The notes under the pieces: generated by a model
What the model was told of the DNA's origin: nothing
The model's database searches: none
Seen by the model: the letters and a program-made list of their open reading frames with translations, nothing else
Part shown: positions 1 through 9,324 of the stretch, in pieces
Position numbering within the stretch: position 1 is the first letter of the stretch
Layout: the number at the start of each line of letters is the position of its first letter
Translations under genes and position numbers: made by a program
From: Polynucleobacter sp. HIN7
GTDB lineage: Bacteria; Pseudomonadota; Gammaproteobacteria; Burkholderiales; Burkholderiaceae
DNA: 64,000 nucleotides
NCBI RefSeq assembly: GCF_030297595.1
Contig: NZ_AP028138.1
Span: 186,001 to 250,000, forward strand
Direction: 5' to 3'

Positions 1-1536
1 CTGATGCCGATCGTTCAACCCGCTGAGTTATGGCAAGAGACGGGTCGTTGGGAAAAAATGGGTCCCGAGTTGTTGCGCATTCAAGATCGCCATGAGCGCG
101 ATTATCTGATTCAGCCAACCTCCGAAGAGGTGATCACTGATCTTGCGCGCTCGGAGATTAGGAGCTACAAGCAGTTGCCCGTTAACTTTTATCAAATCCA
201 GACGAAGTTTCGTGATGAGCGTCGCCCCCGTTTTGGGATCATGCGGGGTCGTGAGTTCAGCATGAAGGATGCTTATTCATTTGATCGTGATCAGGCAGGC
301 TTGAAAAAGTCTTACGCGCTCATGTTTGATGCCTACGTCCGAATCTTTCAACGCATGGGTTTACAGTTTCGAGCCGTCGCTGCTGATAATGGTGCGATCG
401 GAGGGTCGGGCAGCCAAGAATTTCATGTGATTGCCGATACAGGCGAAGATGCGATTGTTTATTGCCCTAATTCAGATTACGCTGCCAATTTAGAAGCTGC
501 TGAATCGGTTGCTCTTATTGCACACCGATCCGCTCCAAAAGAAAGTATGCAAAAAGTGGCAACGCCAGATCAAAAGCGTTGCGAAGATGTTGCGCAGTTT
601 CTCAAGATCGATCTGTCTAATACTATTAAATCCTTAGTGTTGGCAGTTGATCAAGACGCTGGACCCGCCAAATTATTCATGGTGTTGCTCAGGGGTGATC
701 ATGAGCTCAATGAAATCAAGGTTAATAAGGTCCCTGGTTTAAGTGCCTTCCGGTTTGCCACCGATGCTGAAATCCTGGCGGCATACGGTTCTCCAGTGGG
801 TTACTTAGGTCCGGTTGGTCTGCCAGCTTCAGTTCAAGTGATTGCTGATCGCACTGTGGCAAATATGAGCGACTTTGTCTGTGGTGCCAATGCCGAAGGC
901 TATCACTTGACTGGTGTCAATTGGGGGCGCGACGTTCCTGAGCCTTTGGTAGCCGATGTGCGTAATGCAGTGGCCGGAGATCCTTCGCCAGATGGAAAAG
1001 GAACTCTTGAGATTTGTCGTGGCATTGAAGTGGGCCATGTCTTTCAATTGGGTACCCGATATTCCGAAGCGATGAAGTGCACCTATCTTGATGAAAATGG
1101 TAAAGCTCAGCCAATGGTGATGGGCTGTTACGGAATAGGCGTAACCCGTTTATTAGGCGCTGCGATTGAGCAGGGTCACGACGAGCGTGGAATTGTTTGG
1201 CCGATTTCCATGGCCCCATTTGAGGTTGTGATTTGTCCTGTGGGCTACGATAAATCCGATGCAGTGCGTGAAGCTGCTAATCATCTTCATCAAGAGCTTC
1301 TTGCTGCTGGCGTGGATGTTGTTTTAGATGATCGCGGTGAACGTCCAGGTGCGATGTTTGCAGACTGGGAGTTGATTGGTGTGCCTTATCGTGTCGTGAT
1401 TGGCGAGCGCGGCCTGAAAGAGGGTCAAGTGGAGTTTCAGGGGCGACGTGAAAGTGCCACTCAATTAATACCGTTCCAGTCGATTGCGCAAACGATTATT
1501 GCTGCGATCAATACCGCAAAAAATAATTTGATTTAA
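1..1536 (+). CDS. proS: Prolyl-tRNA synthetase, 5' end outside window
   Basis: Charges tRNA-Pro with proline in the cytoplasm. The reading frame is open from base 1, and about 510 residues are present against about 570 in the E. coli enzyme, so roughly 60 N-terminal residues lie upstream. The class II motif 2 region is seen ([17 protein letters not shown]), followed by the bacterial insertion (editing) domain at about residues 185-345, class II motif 3 ([11 protein letters not shown]) and a C-terminal anticodon-binding domain. The ATG at base 4 is probably internal. The gene converges on ffh with a 3-base gap and no hairpin terminator between them. Confidence 0.96.
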   Translation: MMPIVQPAELWQETGRWEKMGPELLRIQDRHERDYLIQPTSEEVITDLARSEIRSYKQLPVNFYQIQTKFRDERRPRFGIMRGREFSMKDAYSFDRDQAGLKKSYALMFDAYVRIFQRMGLQFRAVAADNGAIGGSGSQEFHVIADTGEDAIVYCPNSDYAANLEAAESVALIAHRSAPKESMQKVATPDQKRCEDVAQFLKIDLSNTIKSLVLAVDQDAGPAKLFMVLLRGDHELNEIKVNKVPGLSAFRFATDAEILAAYGSPVGYLGPVGLPASVQVIADRTVANMSDFVCGANAEGYHLTGVNWGRDVPEPLVADVRNAVAGDPSPDGKGTLEICRGIEVGHVFQLGTRYSEAMKCTYLDENGKAQPMVMGCYGIGVTRLLGAAIEQGHDERGIVWPISMAPFEVVICPVGYDKSDAVREAANHLHQELLAAGVDVVLDDRGERPGAMFADWELIGVPYRVVIGERGLKEGQVEFQGRRESATQLIPFQSIAQTIIAAINTAKNNLI

Positions 1537-1539
1537 GCT

Positions 1540-2922
1540 CTATTTTTTGAACAGCCCGCCGAGTCCTTTGGCGGCGCCACGGGCAGCAAGCGAGCTCATC
1601 ATCTTGGCCATCTTGCCGCCTTTCATTTGCTTCATCATGCCTTGCATTTGTTCAAATTGCGCCAAGAGGCGATTGACCTCTTGAACTTGAACTCCTGCGC
1701 CGGCGGCAATGCGACGCTTACGACTCGCCTTGAGTAGCTCCGGTTTGGCACGCTCTTGCGGGGTCATGCTATCAATGATCCCTTGCATATGCTTCATTTG
1801 CTTATCAGCCATTCCTAAGTTCGCTTTACTAGCCTGTTGCGCAATTTGGCTGGGTAGTTTATCGAGCAGATTGGCCATGCCCCCCATGTTTTGCATTTGC
1901 TTAATTTGCTCTCGGAAGTCACTAAGATCAAAACCACCTTTTTGTATTTTGTTAGCAATCTTTTGGGCTTGCGCAACATCAACAGTTTGCTGGGCTTGCT
2001 CGACCAAGGCCAAGATATCGCCCATACCAAGGATGCGGTTGGTCATGCGCTGCGCATCAAAGGCCTCCAGCCCATCCATTTTTTCTGCAACGCCAATAAA
2101 TTTGATGGGCACGCCGGTAATATGACGAACCGATAGCGCTGCACCCCCGCGGGAATCACCATCCAGTTTGGTCAGAATGACGCCGCTCAGGGGTAATGCC
2201 TCATGAAAAGCTCGCGCGGTATTAACAGCGTCTTGACCAAGCATGGCATCGACCACAAAAAGAGTTTCAATCGGTTTGAGACTCGCATGCAAAGACTTAA
2301 TCTCTTGCATCATTTGTTCGTCAATTCCTAAACGACCTGCCGTGTCAACAATTAAAACATCGTGATAATGGCGTTTAGCCCAATCGAGCGCCGCATTGGC
2401 AATCTCAATGGGCTTTTGGTCAGGTGAGCTTGGAAAGAAATCCGCTCCAACTTGAGCGCTAACCGTTTTTAACTGCTCGATCGCGGCCGGACGATACACG
2501 TCGCACGAAACAGTCAAAACCTTTTTCTTTAACTTTTCTTGCAAGAACTTAGCAAGTTTGGCTGCCGAGGTTGTTTTACCAGCACCTTGCAAACCAGCCA
2601 TCAAGATGACCGCAGGAGGTTGGGTGGCTAGATTTAATTTCCCAGACTCTTCTTCAGTCCCACCCATGATGAGAGCTAGCTCGCGTTGCACAACCCCCAC
2701 CAAGGCTTGACCAGGGGTGAGACTGCCCACCACATCCTCACCAAGTGCCTTGAACTTGATTTGCTCCATGAGACTCTTTACCACCGGCAGGGCAACGTCA
2801 GCCTCTAGTAAGGCGAGACGAATCTCGCGCAACATGTCGGCCGTATTGTTTTCTGTCAGGCGAGCTTGACCCCGCATGGTTTTAACCACACGACTTAGGC
2901 GGTCGGTCAGATTCTCAAGCAT
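1540..2922 (-). CDS. ffh: Signal recognition particle GTPase Ffh
   Basis: Protein subunit of the bacterial signal recognition particle. It binds 4.5S RNA and nascent hydrophobic signal sequences and docks with FtsY. The 460-residue protein has the N domain, a G domain with the P-loop GLQGAGKTT (about residues 110-118), DTAGR and TKLDGD motifs, and a methionine-rich M domain rich in QM and GGM repeats up to the C-terminus. Length and domain order match the family. It is divergent from the CcsA-like gene at 2943 (20-base gap), so their promoters must lie very close or overlap. Confidence 0.97.
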   Translation of the reverse strand: MLENLTDRLSRVVKTMRGQARLTENNTADMLREIRLALLEADVALPVVKSLMEQIKFKALGEDVVGSLTPGQALVGVVQRELALIMGGTEEESGKLNLATQPPAVILMAGLQGAGKTTSAAKLAKFLQEKLKKKVLTVSCDVYRPAAIEQLKTVSAQVGADFFPSSPDQKPIEIANAALDWAKRHYHDVLIVDTAGRLGIDEQMMQEIKSLHASLKPIETLFVVDAMLGQDAVNTARAFHEALPLSGVILTKLDGDSRGGAALSVRHITGVPIKFIGVAEKMDGLEAFDAQRMTNRILGMGDILALVEQAQQTVDVAQAQKIANKIQKGGFDLSDFREQIKQMQNMGGMANLLDKLPSQIAQQASKANLGMADKQMKHMQGIIDSMTPQERAKPELLKASRKRRIAAGAGVQVQEVNRLLAQFEQMQGMMKQMKGGKMAKMMSSLAARGAAKGLGGLFKK

Positions 2923-2942
2923 TTATCGATTAGACTTTCGAA

Positions 2943-3788
2943 ATGACTATTTTAGGTTACTCAGGATTTGGCTGGTTGCCATCCTTACTTTATCTCTTGC
3001 TGATTATTGTTTTGGGTTATCGCGACCAAAGGCGCCCTGAGACCCCATTTTTTATTGGCTTGGTCCAAATTTTGATTCTGATCGTGTTGATCATTCACGG
3101 AATCCTGTTGTACGAGTCGATTTTTAATGGTGAGCGCTTTGTATTTGGCTTTGCGCAAGATCTCTCCCTGATGGCTTGGGTGGGACTCAGTTTTTACTGG
3201 ATTCAGAGCTTTTTCTTGCCCATTTCCAGCTTGCGGCTGATGACCATCAGCATGGCGATGTTTTGTGCGATCCTGCCCGATCTCTTTCCAGGGTCGGTCA
3301 TTTCTCAGCGTGCCGTCGCTGATCCTTGGTTTAAGGCGCACTTTATCGTTGCAACCTTTGCGGTAGGATTTTTTAGCCTATCAGCGATGCTTGCGGTATT
3401 AATGAACTTACAAGATCGGGCTTTGCGCAAGGGTATGGCCAATGGTATGGGCGGTGCGCCGACCTGGATTGAAAGTCTGCCGCCATTATTGACGATGGAG
3501 AGTTTCTTGTTCCGTTTGCTCTACGTCGGTTATGCGCTATTAAGTATGACCGTCTTCTCTGGTTTATTTTTCTCACAAGAGCTGTTTGGTAAACCACTAG
3601 TCTTTGACCATAAAACGGTATTTGCACTCTTATCGTGGCTCTTGTTTAGCGGTTTAGTGGTTGCGCGCCTACGGGTTGGTTTACGAGGTCCAACAGCAGT
3701 GCGCTGGGTTTTAGGTGGATTTGTGGCCCTGTTGTTGACCTATGTAGGCACTCGCTTTGTTGCCGAAGTGATTTTGCAGAGAACTTAA
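2943..3788 (+). CDS. CcsA/HemX (YpjD-like) cytochrome c assembly family membrane protein
   Basis: A 281-residue integral membrane protein with about eight hydrophobic segments, beginning near residue 10 (LPSLLYLLLIIVLGY) and ending near residue 275. Spacing and composition match the CcsA/HemX/YpjD family, whose members act in haem handling or cytochrome c assembly. The exact role of the YpjD branch is not established. The position next to ffh and directly before the AmpD gene (2-base gap) matches the order ffh-ypjD-PP0621-ampD that I recall in other Burkholderiales. The family call is from overall appearance and context, not a single diagnostic motif. Confidence 0.8.
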   Translation: MTILGYSGFGWLPSLLYLLLIIVLGYRDQRRPETPFFIGLVQILILIVLIIHGILLYESIFNGERFVFGFAQDLSLMAWVGLSFYWIQSFFLPISSLRLMTISMAMFCAILPDLFPGSVISQRAVADPWFKAHFIVATFAVGFFSLSAMLAVLMNLQDRALRKGMANGMGGAPTWIESLPPLLTMESFLFRLLYVGYALLSMTVFSGLFFSQELFGKPLVFDHKTVFALLSWLLFSGLVVARLRVGLRGPTAVRWVLGGFVALLLTYVGTRFVAEVILQRT

Positions 3789-3790
3789 TT

Positions 3791-4588
3791 TTGCTGAAAT
3801 GGATTTTGCTTGGCTTGGGCTTGGCCTTTGCCTATTGGTGGTTGGTGCTTAAGAAAAAGCACGATCAAGAAAAGGCTTTGGAGCCGAGGTCAGCACCGCC
3901 CTCTCAGTTAAAGCCCAAGCGTATGGTTTCTTGTTCGTATTGCGACCTTCACTTGCCTGAAGATGATGCGATTGCATGGGATGGGCGCTATTACTGTTGC
4001 GCCGATCATCGCGATAGCTTAAGTCAAAAGGGTTGGTGGGGTAGGGCGCAGTGGCGAGCTTCTCCTAACTTTGATGAACGACCCGCTTCAATTAAACCGG
4101 ATTTGGTGGTCATTCATCATATTAGTTTGCCCCCCGGTCAATTTGGTCGTGATCGCATTATTGATTTTTTTCAAAACAAGTTAGATGCGCGCACCCATCC
4201 TTATTTTGAGCAAATTGCGCATCAGAAGGTTTCAAGCCATTTCTTGATTGATCGTGATGGACAGGTCATTCAGCTGGTATCGGTTCATAAACGGGCTTGG
4301 CATGCAGGCGCGTCTCAATTTTTTGAGCGGGAGCGTTGCAACGACTTTTCTATTGGTATTGAGTTAATAGGGGATGGCGAATCAGCCTTTACCAATGAAC
4401 AATACACAGCCCTTGCCCAGCTGATTGACTTCTTAGCAAAGAATTTTTCCAACTTGCAGTTTGCGGGACATAGCGATATTGCGCCCGACCGCAAGACCGA
4501 CCCAGGCAAATCATTTGATTGGGTGCGAATACAACGATTGGCAAACCTAAGTAAGGAACAATTGCCCTTCGGGGTTGAAGTCCGCTAG
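3791..4588 (+). CDS. ampD: Membrane-anchored AmpD amidase with N-terminal PP0621-like Cys domain (fusion)
   Basis: The C-terminal part (about residues 100-255) is a 1,6-anhydro-N-acetylmuramyl-L-alanine amidase of the AmpD family, which cleaves the peptide from recycled muropeptides. Zinc ligands fit H109 (VIHH), H227 (GHSDIAP) and D237 (KTDPG), and E191 lies in IGIEL. The N-terminus differs from ordinary AmpD: a membrane segment (residues 1-20), then a PP0621-like module with CSYC at 48-51 and YYCCADH at 67-73. In related genomes these are, from memory, two adjacent genes; here one open frame carries both. Start is TTG two bases after the previous stop; I see no better start in frame. Confidence 0.88.
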   Translation: MLKWILLGLGLAFAYWWLVLKKKHDQEKALEPRSAPPSQLKPKRMVSCSYCDLHLPEDDAIAWDGRYYCCADHRDSLSQKGWWGRAQWRASPNFDERPASIKPDLVVIHHISLPPGQFGRDRIIDFFQNKLDARTHPYFEQIAHQKVSSHFLIDRDGQVIQLVSVHKRAWHAGASQFFERERCNDFSIGIELIGDGESAFTNEQYTALAQLIDFLAKNFSNLQFAGHSDIAPDRKTDPGKSFDWVRIQRLANLSKEQLPFGVEVR

Positions 4589-4603
4589 CTATTTCTCCAT
4601 CAG

Positions 4604-4630
4604 GTAAGCGGTCGCTTACATCGCTTTTTT
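4604..4630 (+). terminator. Weak hairpin after ampD
   Basis: GTAAGCG and CGCTTAC (4604-4610 and 4613-4619) are perfect inverted arms, followed seven bases later by a T-run. An alternative 5-bp stem AAGCG/CGCTT ends directly in the T-run. Either could act as an intrinsic terminator separating ampD from nrdA. The tight two-base loop of the first fold makes this uncertain. Confidence 0.4.
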
Positions 4631-4688
4631 GAAGATTTCATTTCTATCAAAAATAGGGAAATTACTAATAAATTCTGAAAAAAAGAGC

Positions 4689-4718
4689 TTACCTAATTTA
4701 AAATATTTACCTATACTT
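4689..4718 (+). promoter_or_regulatory. Candidate sigma-70 promoter of nrdAB
   Basis: TTACCT at 4689-4694 and TATACT at 4713-4718 are separated by 18 bases. The -10 hexamer is 5/6 to consensus and lies inside the first NrdR-type box, so a bound repressor would cover it. The surrounding 4630-4800 stretch is strongly AT-rich. No other good hexamer pair was seen upstream of nrdA. Confidence 0.45.
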
Positions 4719-4723
4719 AGTAT
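4708..4723 (+). promoter_or_regulatory. NrdR box 1 upstream of nrdA
   Basis: TACCTATACTTAGTAT matches the core of the known NrdR-box consensus ACACTATATATAGTGT at the CTATA and TAGT half-sites (11 of 16 positions by eye). It starts 32 bases before box 2, which is three helical turns and the spacing usual for paired NrdR boxes. NrdR is an ATP-cone zinc repressor of ribonucleotide reductase genes. Its own gene is not in this window. Confidence 0.72.
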
Positions 4724-4739
4724 CCAGAACGATTCAAAA

Positions 4740-4755
4740 CCACTATATCTAGTGT
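4740..4755 (+). promoter_or_regulatory. NrdR box 2 upstream of nrdA
   Basis: CCACTATATCTAGTGT matches the NrdR-box consensus at 14 of 16 positions and is nearly palindromic. It lies about 55 bases before the nrdA start and 32 bases after the start of box 1. The pair together makes NrdR control of nrdAB likely. Confidence 0.82.
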
Positions 4756-4810
4756 TTTTGTTACAAATTTGTCTTTTTTCCAATAAATACATATATATAG
4801 CAGGAGCAAT

Positions 4811-7759
4811 ATGACCTTCGCCGATCCTCAAGCAGCTGGCCAAGCAGGTACCACGAGTCATGGAGGCGTTAGCCCCGTCGGTAATTTGACTCAAACCCCA
4901 TCCGCCAACTATGTGGCCGGTGGTGTAGGTCTTGCTCAAACCACCCAGCTTTCAGACTACAAAATCATTCGTCGTAATGGTTCGGTAGTTGCTTTTGAGC
5001 CCTCGAAAATTGCCATTGCTGTGACCAAAGCATTTTTGGCGGTCAATGGTGGTCAGGGCGCAGCTTCAGCACGGATTCGTGAGCAAGTTGAGCAATTGAC
5101 CCAAAACGTGGTTCGTGCGCTATTGCGCAGCCGTCCCAATGGCGGAACCTTTCATATTGAAGATATTCAGGATCAGGTTGAATTGGCCTTGATGCGTAGT
5201 GGTGAGCATAACGTTGCTCGGGCTTACGTGCTTTATCGCGAAAAGCGCAACCAGGAACGTGCTGCGCAGCAAAGCGCGGCCCAAGAGCAGGTTGCCGACC
5301 CAAGTCTGCCTTCTGTTCAAGTGAACGATAACGGTGTTACTAAGCCCCTAAACGTGGCTGCTTTGCGCAGTGTGATTGAGGCGGCATGCGAGGGATTGGG
5401 TAACCACATTGATGCTAACCCCATCATGACCGAGACCATCAAGAATCTCTATGACGGTGTTCCCATGGCTCAAGTCTATGACTCGGCTATTTTGGCATCG
5501 CGTACCCTGATCGAAAAAGACCCTGCGTATAGCCAGGTGACCGCTCGTATTTTGATGCATGTGATTCGGAAAGAAATTCTGGGGCGTGAGGTCTTGCAAG
5601 GCGATATGCAGTCTGAGTATCCGAATTATTTCCCCCAATTTATTCGTAAGGGAATTGAGGCGGAGCTACTGGACCCCCGCCTTTTAGAGTTTGACCTGAG
5701 CAAAATCTCGGCAGCACTCAATGCCGATCGGGATTTGCAATTCAATTATTTGGGTCTCCAAACCCTCTATGACCGTTACTTCTTGCATATTGAAGACCAT
5801 CGGATTGAGATGCCGCAGGCATTTTTCATGCGCGTGGCAATGGGCTTGGCTTTAAATGAGCCAGAGCGTGAGCGTCGTGCGATTGAGTTTTATGAGGTTC
5901 TTTCGACTTTTGACTTCATGTCGAGCACCCCAACCCTGTTTAACTCAGCAACTCTGCGCTCGCAGCTATCGAGTTGCTACCTCACCACGGTCGATGATGA
6001 CTTGGATGGCATTTACGAGGCCTTGAAAGAGAATGCCTTGTTATCGAAGTTTGCTGGTGGTTTGGGTAATGACTGGACCAATGTGCGCGCCTTGGGCAGC
6101 CACATTAAGGGCACCAATGGTAAGTCGCAGGGTGTTGTTCCATTCCTAAAAGTTGTGAACGATACCGCTGTAGCCGTAAACCAAGGCGGCAAGCGCAAGG
6201 GTGCGGTTTGCGCCTACTTGGAGACCTGGCACTTGGATATCGAGGAGTTTTTGGAGCTTCGTAAGAATACCGGTGACGATCGCCGCCGCACCCACGATAT
6301 GAATACTTCCAACTGGATCCCAGATTTATTTATGAAGCGGGTGATGGAAAACGGTGAGTGGACTTTATTTTCTCCATCAAGCACCCCCGATTTGCACGAC
6401 AAGTATGGCAAAGCCTTTGAGCAGGCTTATATCGCCTATGAAAAGCGTGCTGAGGCCGGCGAAATTAAGCCATCGAAGAAGATCCCTGCAGTTCAGTTAT
6501 GGCGCAAGATGTTGGCCATGCTATTTGAGACCGGCCATCCTTGGATTACCTACAAAGATCCTTGCAATATTCGTAGCCCTCAACAGCATGTAGGCGTGGT
6601 GCATTCATCCAATTTGTGCACTGAAATCACCCTCAACACCAATGAGACTGAAATTGCCGTCTGTAATCTAGGCTCAGTCAATCTCACCGCTCATATGACC
6701 ACTGATGCCGACGGTCAAATGGTGCTTGACCATGCCAAACTCAAGAAGACCATCCAGACCGCGATGCGCATGCTCGATAACGTGATCGATATCAATTACT
6801 ATGCGGTTGCGAAGGCCCGTAACTCCAATATGAAGCATCGACCAGTTGGTCTTGGGATTATGGGCTTCCAAGATTGCTTGCACATGCAACGCATCCCCTA
6901 CGCGAGTGAGGCGGCGGTCAAGTTTGCTGATACCTCGATGGAAGCGGTTTGCTATTACGCCTATCAGGCATCGAGTGAGCTTGCTAAGGAGCGTGGCACC
7001 TACAGCAGTTATCAAGGATCGCTGTGGGATCGCGGCATTTTGCCCCAAGATACCCTTAAGATGCTCCAAGAGGAGCGCGGTGGTTATGTTGAGGTAGATC
7101 AGTCAAGCACCATGGATTGGAATGCACTCCGTGCTCAAATTAAGCAATACGGTATGCGTAACTCCAATTGCGTCGCAATTGCCCCAACTGCAACGATCTC
7201 GAATATTATTGGTGTCTCGGCCTGCATTGAGCCCACATTCCAGAATTTGTTTGTGAAATCCAATCTTTCTGGTGAGTTCACCGTGGTGAATGATTACTTG
7301 GTGCGGGATTTGAAAGATCGCGGTCTATGGGATGAGGTCATGATTGCCGATTTGAAGTATTTTGACGGTACTCTGTCTAAAATTGATCGCGTTCCCCAAG
7401 ATCTGCGCGATTTGTATGCGACTGCCTTTGAGGTTGAGCCAAGCTGGTTGGTTGAGGCTGCTTCACGTCGCCAAAAGTGGATCGATCAAGCTCAATCGCT
7501 CAATATCTATATGGCCGGCGCATCCGGTAAGAAGTTGGACGACACCTATAAGTTGGCCTGGATTCGGGGATTAAAAACCACCTATTACTTGCGGACCATG
7601 GCAGCGACCCATGTTGAGAAATCAACGGTCGCCACAGGTCAACTCAATGCAGTCTCTAGTGGGGCAGTGAGTACCGCAGGGGCAGTTCCTGCGGATGGCC
7701 CGGTTTGCACGATGCGTCCTGGCGATCCAGGATTTGAGGAATGCGAAGCCTGCCAATAA
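4811..7759 (+). CDS. nrdA: Class Ia ribonucleotide reductase, large subunit
   Basis: Reduces ribonucleoside diphosphates to deoxyribonucleotides together with NrdB. At 982 residues it is about 220 longer than E. coli NrdA. The extra length is N-terminal: a low-complexity leader (1-45), an ATP-cone (about 48-145, starting YKIIRRNGSVVAF) and what looks like a second ATP-cone-like region (about 172-260). Active-site cysteines are visible in LSSCYL, in SSNLCTEI (with the catalytic Glu) and in IAVCNLGSVNL; the C-terminal redox pair is CEAC four residues from the end. A clear AGGAG lies at 4802-4806. nrdB follows after 43 bases, and two NrdR boxes precede the gene. Confidence 0.97.
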   Translation: MTFADPQAAGQAGTTSHGGVSPVGNLTQTPSANYVAGGVGLAQTTQLSDYKIIRRNGSVVAFEPSKIAIAVTKAFLAVNGGQGAASARIREQVEQLTQNVVRALLRSRPNGGTFHIEDIQDQVELALMRSGEHNVARAYVLYREKRNQERAAQQSAAQEQVADPSLPSVQVNDNGVTKPLNVAALRSVIEAACEGLGNHIDANPIMTETIKNLYDGVPMAQVYDSAILASRTLIEKDPAYSQVTARILMHVIRKEILGREVLQGDMQSEYPNYFPQFIRKGIEAELLDPRLLEFDLSKISAALNADRDLQFNYLGLQTLYDRYFLHIEDHRIEMPQAFFMRVAMGLALNEPERERRAIEFYEVLSTFDFMSSTPTLFNSATLRSQLSSCYLTTVDDDLDGIYEALKENALLSKFAGGLGNDWTNVRALGSHIKGTNGKSQGVVPFLKVVNDTAVAVNQGGKRKGAVCAYLETWHLDIEEFLELRKNTGDDRRRTHDMNTSNWIPDLFMKRVMENGEWTLFSPSSTPDLHDKYGKAFEQAYIAYEKRAEAGEIKPSKKIPAVQLWRKMLAMLFETGHPWITYKDPCNIRSPQQHVGVVHSSNLCTEITLNTNETEIAVCNLGSVNLTAHMTTDADGQMVLDHAKLKKTIQTAMRMLDNVIDINYYAVAKARNSNMKHRPVGLGIMGFQDCLHMQRIPYASEAAVKFADTSMEAVCYYAYQASSELAKERGTYSSYQGSLWDRGILPQDTLKMLQEERGGYVEVDQSSTMDWNALRAQIKQYGMRNSNCVAIAPTATISNIIGVSACIEPTFQNLFVKSNLSGEFTVVNDYLVRDLKDRGLWDEVMIADLKYFDGTLSKIDRVPQDLRDLYATAFEVEPSWLVEAASRRQKWIDQAQSLNIYMAGASGKKLDDTYKLAWIRGLKTTYYLRTMAATHVEKSTVATGQLNAVSSGAVSTAGAVPADGPVCTMRPGDPGFEECEACQ

Positions 7760-7802
7760 GACCGATTAAAACGATAAAACAAGTACGAATTAGGAGAATA
7801 GT

Positions 7803-8987
7803 ATGTTGAACTGGGATGAAGAAGTCGCTCCAGCCCTTGCTAAGGCAGGGTTTGTGCCGCCACCCTCGCCAATGGCCGTTCCGCCAGTGCAAGTTGCCCC
7901 TGTAGCCGACCAGGTTGCGGTTGCTCCTCCGGTGCAAGCGGCAGCAAAACCAGTAGCCGATGCCACTGAGCGTCGGGTTAATGTGGCAGATAAGCGAGTC
8001 ATTAACGGTACGACAGACGTTAATCAGCTAGTTCCCTTCAAGTACAAATGGGCTTGGGAGAAGTACCTAGCCGGCTGCGCTAACCACTGGATGCCCCAAG
8101 AAATCAATATGAATCGCGATATTGCGCTTTGGAAAGACCCTAATGGCCTGACCGAAGATGAGCGTCGCATTATTAAGCGTAATTTAGGTTTCTTTGTAAC
8201 CGCGGATTCCTTGGCAGCGAATAACATCGTATTGGGAACCTATCGCCAGATTACGGCTCCAGAGTGCCGTCAGTATTTATTGCGCCAGGCTTTTGAAGAG
8301 GCTATCCACACCCATGCCTACCAGTACATTGTTGAGTCCTTGGGTCTGGATCAAGCCGAAATCTTCAATGCTTACCATGAGGTCCCCTCGATTCGGGACA
8401 AAGACGAGTTCTTGATTCCGTTTATTGATGTGCTCACCGATCCCGCTTTTAAGACCGGTACTCTTGAAAACGATCAAAAGCTATTGCGCTCCCTGATTGT
8501 TTTTGCCTGCGTGATGGAAGGTTTATTCTTTTATGTTGGTTTTACGCAAATCCTTGCGATGGGCCGTCAAAACAAAATGATGGGGGCAGCGGAGCAGTAT
8601 CAATACATCTTGCGTGATGAGTCGATGCATTGCAATTTTGGTATCGATTTGATCAACCAAATCAAGCTGGAGAACCCGCAGTTATGGACTTCCGCGTTCA
8701 AAGAAGAGATTCGCGGCATCTTCGAAAAAGCGGTTGAATTAGAGTATCGCTACGCTGAAGATACGATGCCAAGAGGGGTGCTTGGATTGAATGCTCCCAT
8801 GTTCAAAAGCTACCTGCGCTTCATCTGCAATCGTCGTTGTATGCAAATAGGACTTGACGCGATGTATCCAAATGAAGAGAATCCATTTCCATGGATGTCA
8901 GAAATGATAGATCTGAAAAAAGAGAGAAACTTTTTTGAGACCAGAGTGATTGAGTATCAAACCGGTGGTGCGCTGAGTTGGGAGTAA
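7803..8987 (+). CDS. nrdB: Class Ia ribonucleotide reductase, small (radical) subunit
   Basis: Houses the di-iron centre and tyrosyl radical for NrdA. Ferritin-like ligands are visible: D135 (FVTADSL), E166 and H169 (FEEAIH), then Glu in VMEGLFF and Glu/His in RDESMHCNF. By alignment to E. coli, Y173 (HTHAY) takes the place of the radical Tyr122. The first 60 residues after MLNWDEE form a Pro/Ala/Val-rich, probably disordered extension absent from E. coli NrdB. A strong AGGAG precedes the ATG. Co-transcribed with nrdA; a hairpin terminator lies about 145 bases downstream. Confidence 0.97.
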   Translation: MLNWDEEVAPALAKAGFVPPPSPMAVPPVQVAPVADQVAVAPPVQAAAKPVADATERRVNVADKRVINGTTDVNQLVPFKYKWAWEKYLAGCANHWMPQEINMNRDIALWKDPNGLTEDERRIIKRNLGFFVTADSLAANNIVLGTYRQITAPECRQYLLRQAFEEAIHTHAYQYIVESLGLDQAEIFNAYHEVPSIRDKDEFLIPFIDVLTDPAFKTGTLENDQKLLRSLIVFACVMEGLFFYVGFTQILAMGRQNKMMGAAEQYQYILRDESMHCNFGIDLINQIKLENPQLWTSAFKEEIRGIFEKAVELEYRYAEDTMPRGVLGLNAPMFKSYLRFICNRRCMQIGLDAMYPNEENPFPWMSEMIDLKKERNFFETRVIEYQTGGALSWE

Positions 8988-9324
8988 CAAAAAGCTAGAC
9001 CAGCGCTTCCTCCGGCAATATAGGAGATAGTTCGGTTGATTAGTATTAGTAGTCGCTTGAAACTGGCAAAAATGCGAAAACCCTTGAAACAGGGTGACCG
9101 GGCTTTCTTCCCAATTTTTTCTACCCTCTTTGAAAAGCTGCTTCCCGCAAGGGCTGCAGCTTTTTTTCCAGGATTCATTAGCGTGCAGCACCATGCAGTA
9201 AGCCGCGCGCCGATGAATAGCTCGCTCGTTTCCCATGGTGCACCGCAAGGCGTAACGTGGAGTCATGGTCGGGTTTTCTTAATCAGTAGTTTGTTCTAAT
9301 CCTCACACGTGAAGGAGAATCACT
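8988..9324. other. Spacer between nrdB and the H1-like gene
   Basis: This 337-base stretch holds the nrdAB terminator (9133-9167). It also has an inverted repeat GCACCATG (9188-9195) / CATGGTGC (9234-9241) with a 38-base loop, and the AGGAG ribosome site of the H1-like gene. An 87-codon open frame at 9036-9299 crosses the terminator and looks accidental. I saw no convincing sigma-70 hexamer pair, although a promoter for the downstream gene must lie after the terminator. Confidence 0.6.
9133..9167 (+). terminator. Rho-independent terminator downstream of nrdB
   Basis: AAAAGCTGC pairs with GCAGCTTTT. An inner CCC-GCAA-GGG stem forms a GNRA-type tetraloop, and the right arm runs into seven T residues. 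This is the strongest terminator in the 8988-9324 spacer and ends the nrdAB transcript. The A-run on the left could also give weak activity on the other strand. Confidence 0.85.

Noticed and set aside
4629..4814. 61-codon open frame upstream of nrdA
   Set aside because: It contains the nrdAB promoter and both NrdR boxes, is AT-rich, and no family resembles it.
6674..7069. 131-codon minus-strand frame inside nrdA
   Set aside because: It is fully antisense to the conserved nrdA core, has no family match and no ribosome site.
9036..9299. 87-codon open frame on the + strand between nrdB and the H1-like gene
   Set aside because: It runs through the strong nrdAB terminator, has no ribosome site at its start and its product resembles no known family.
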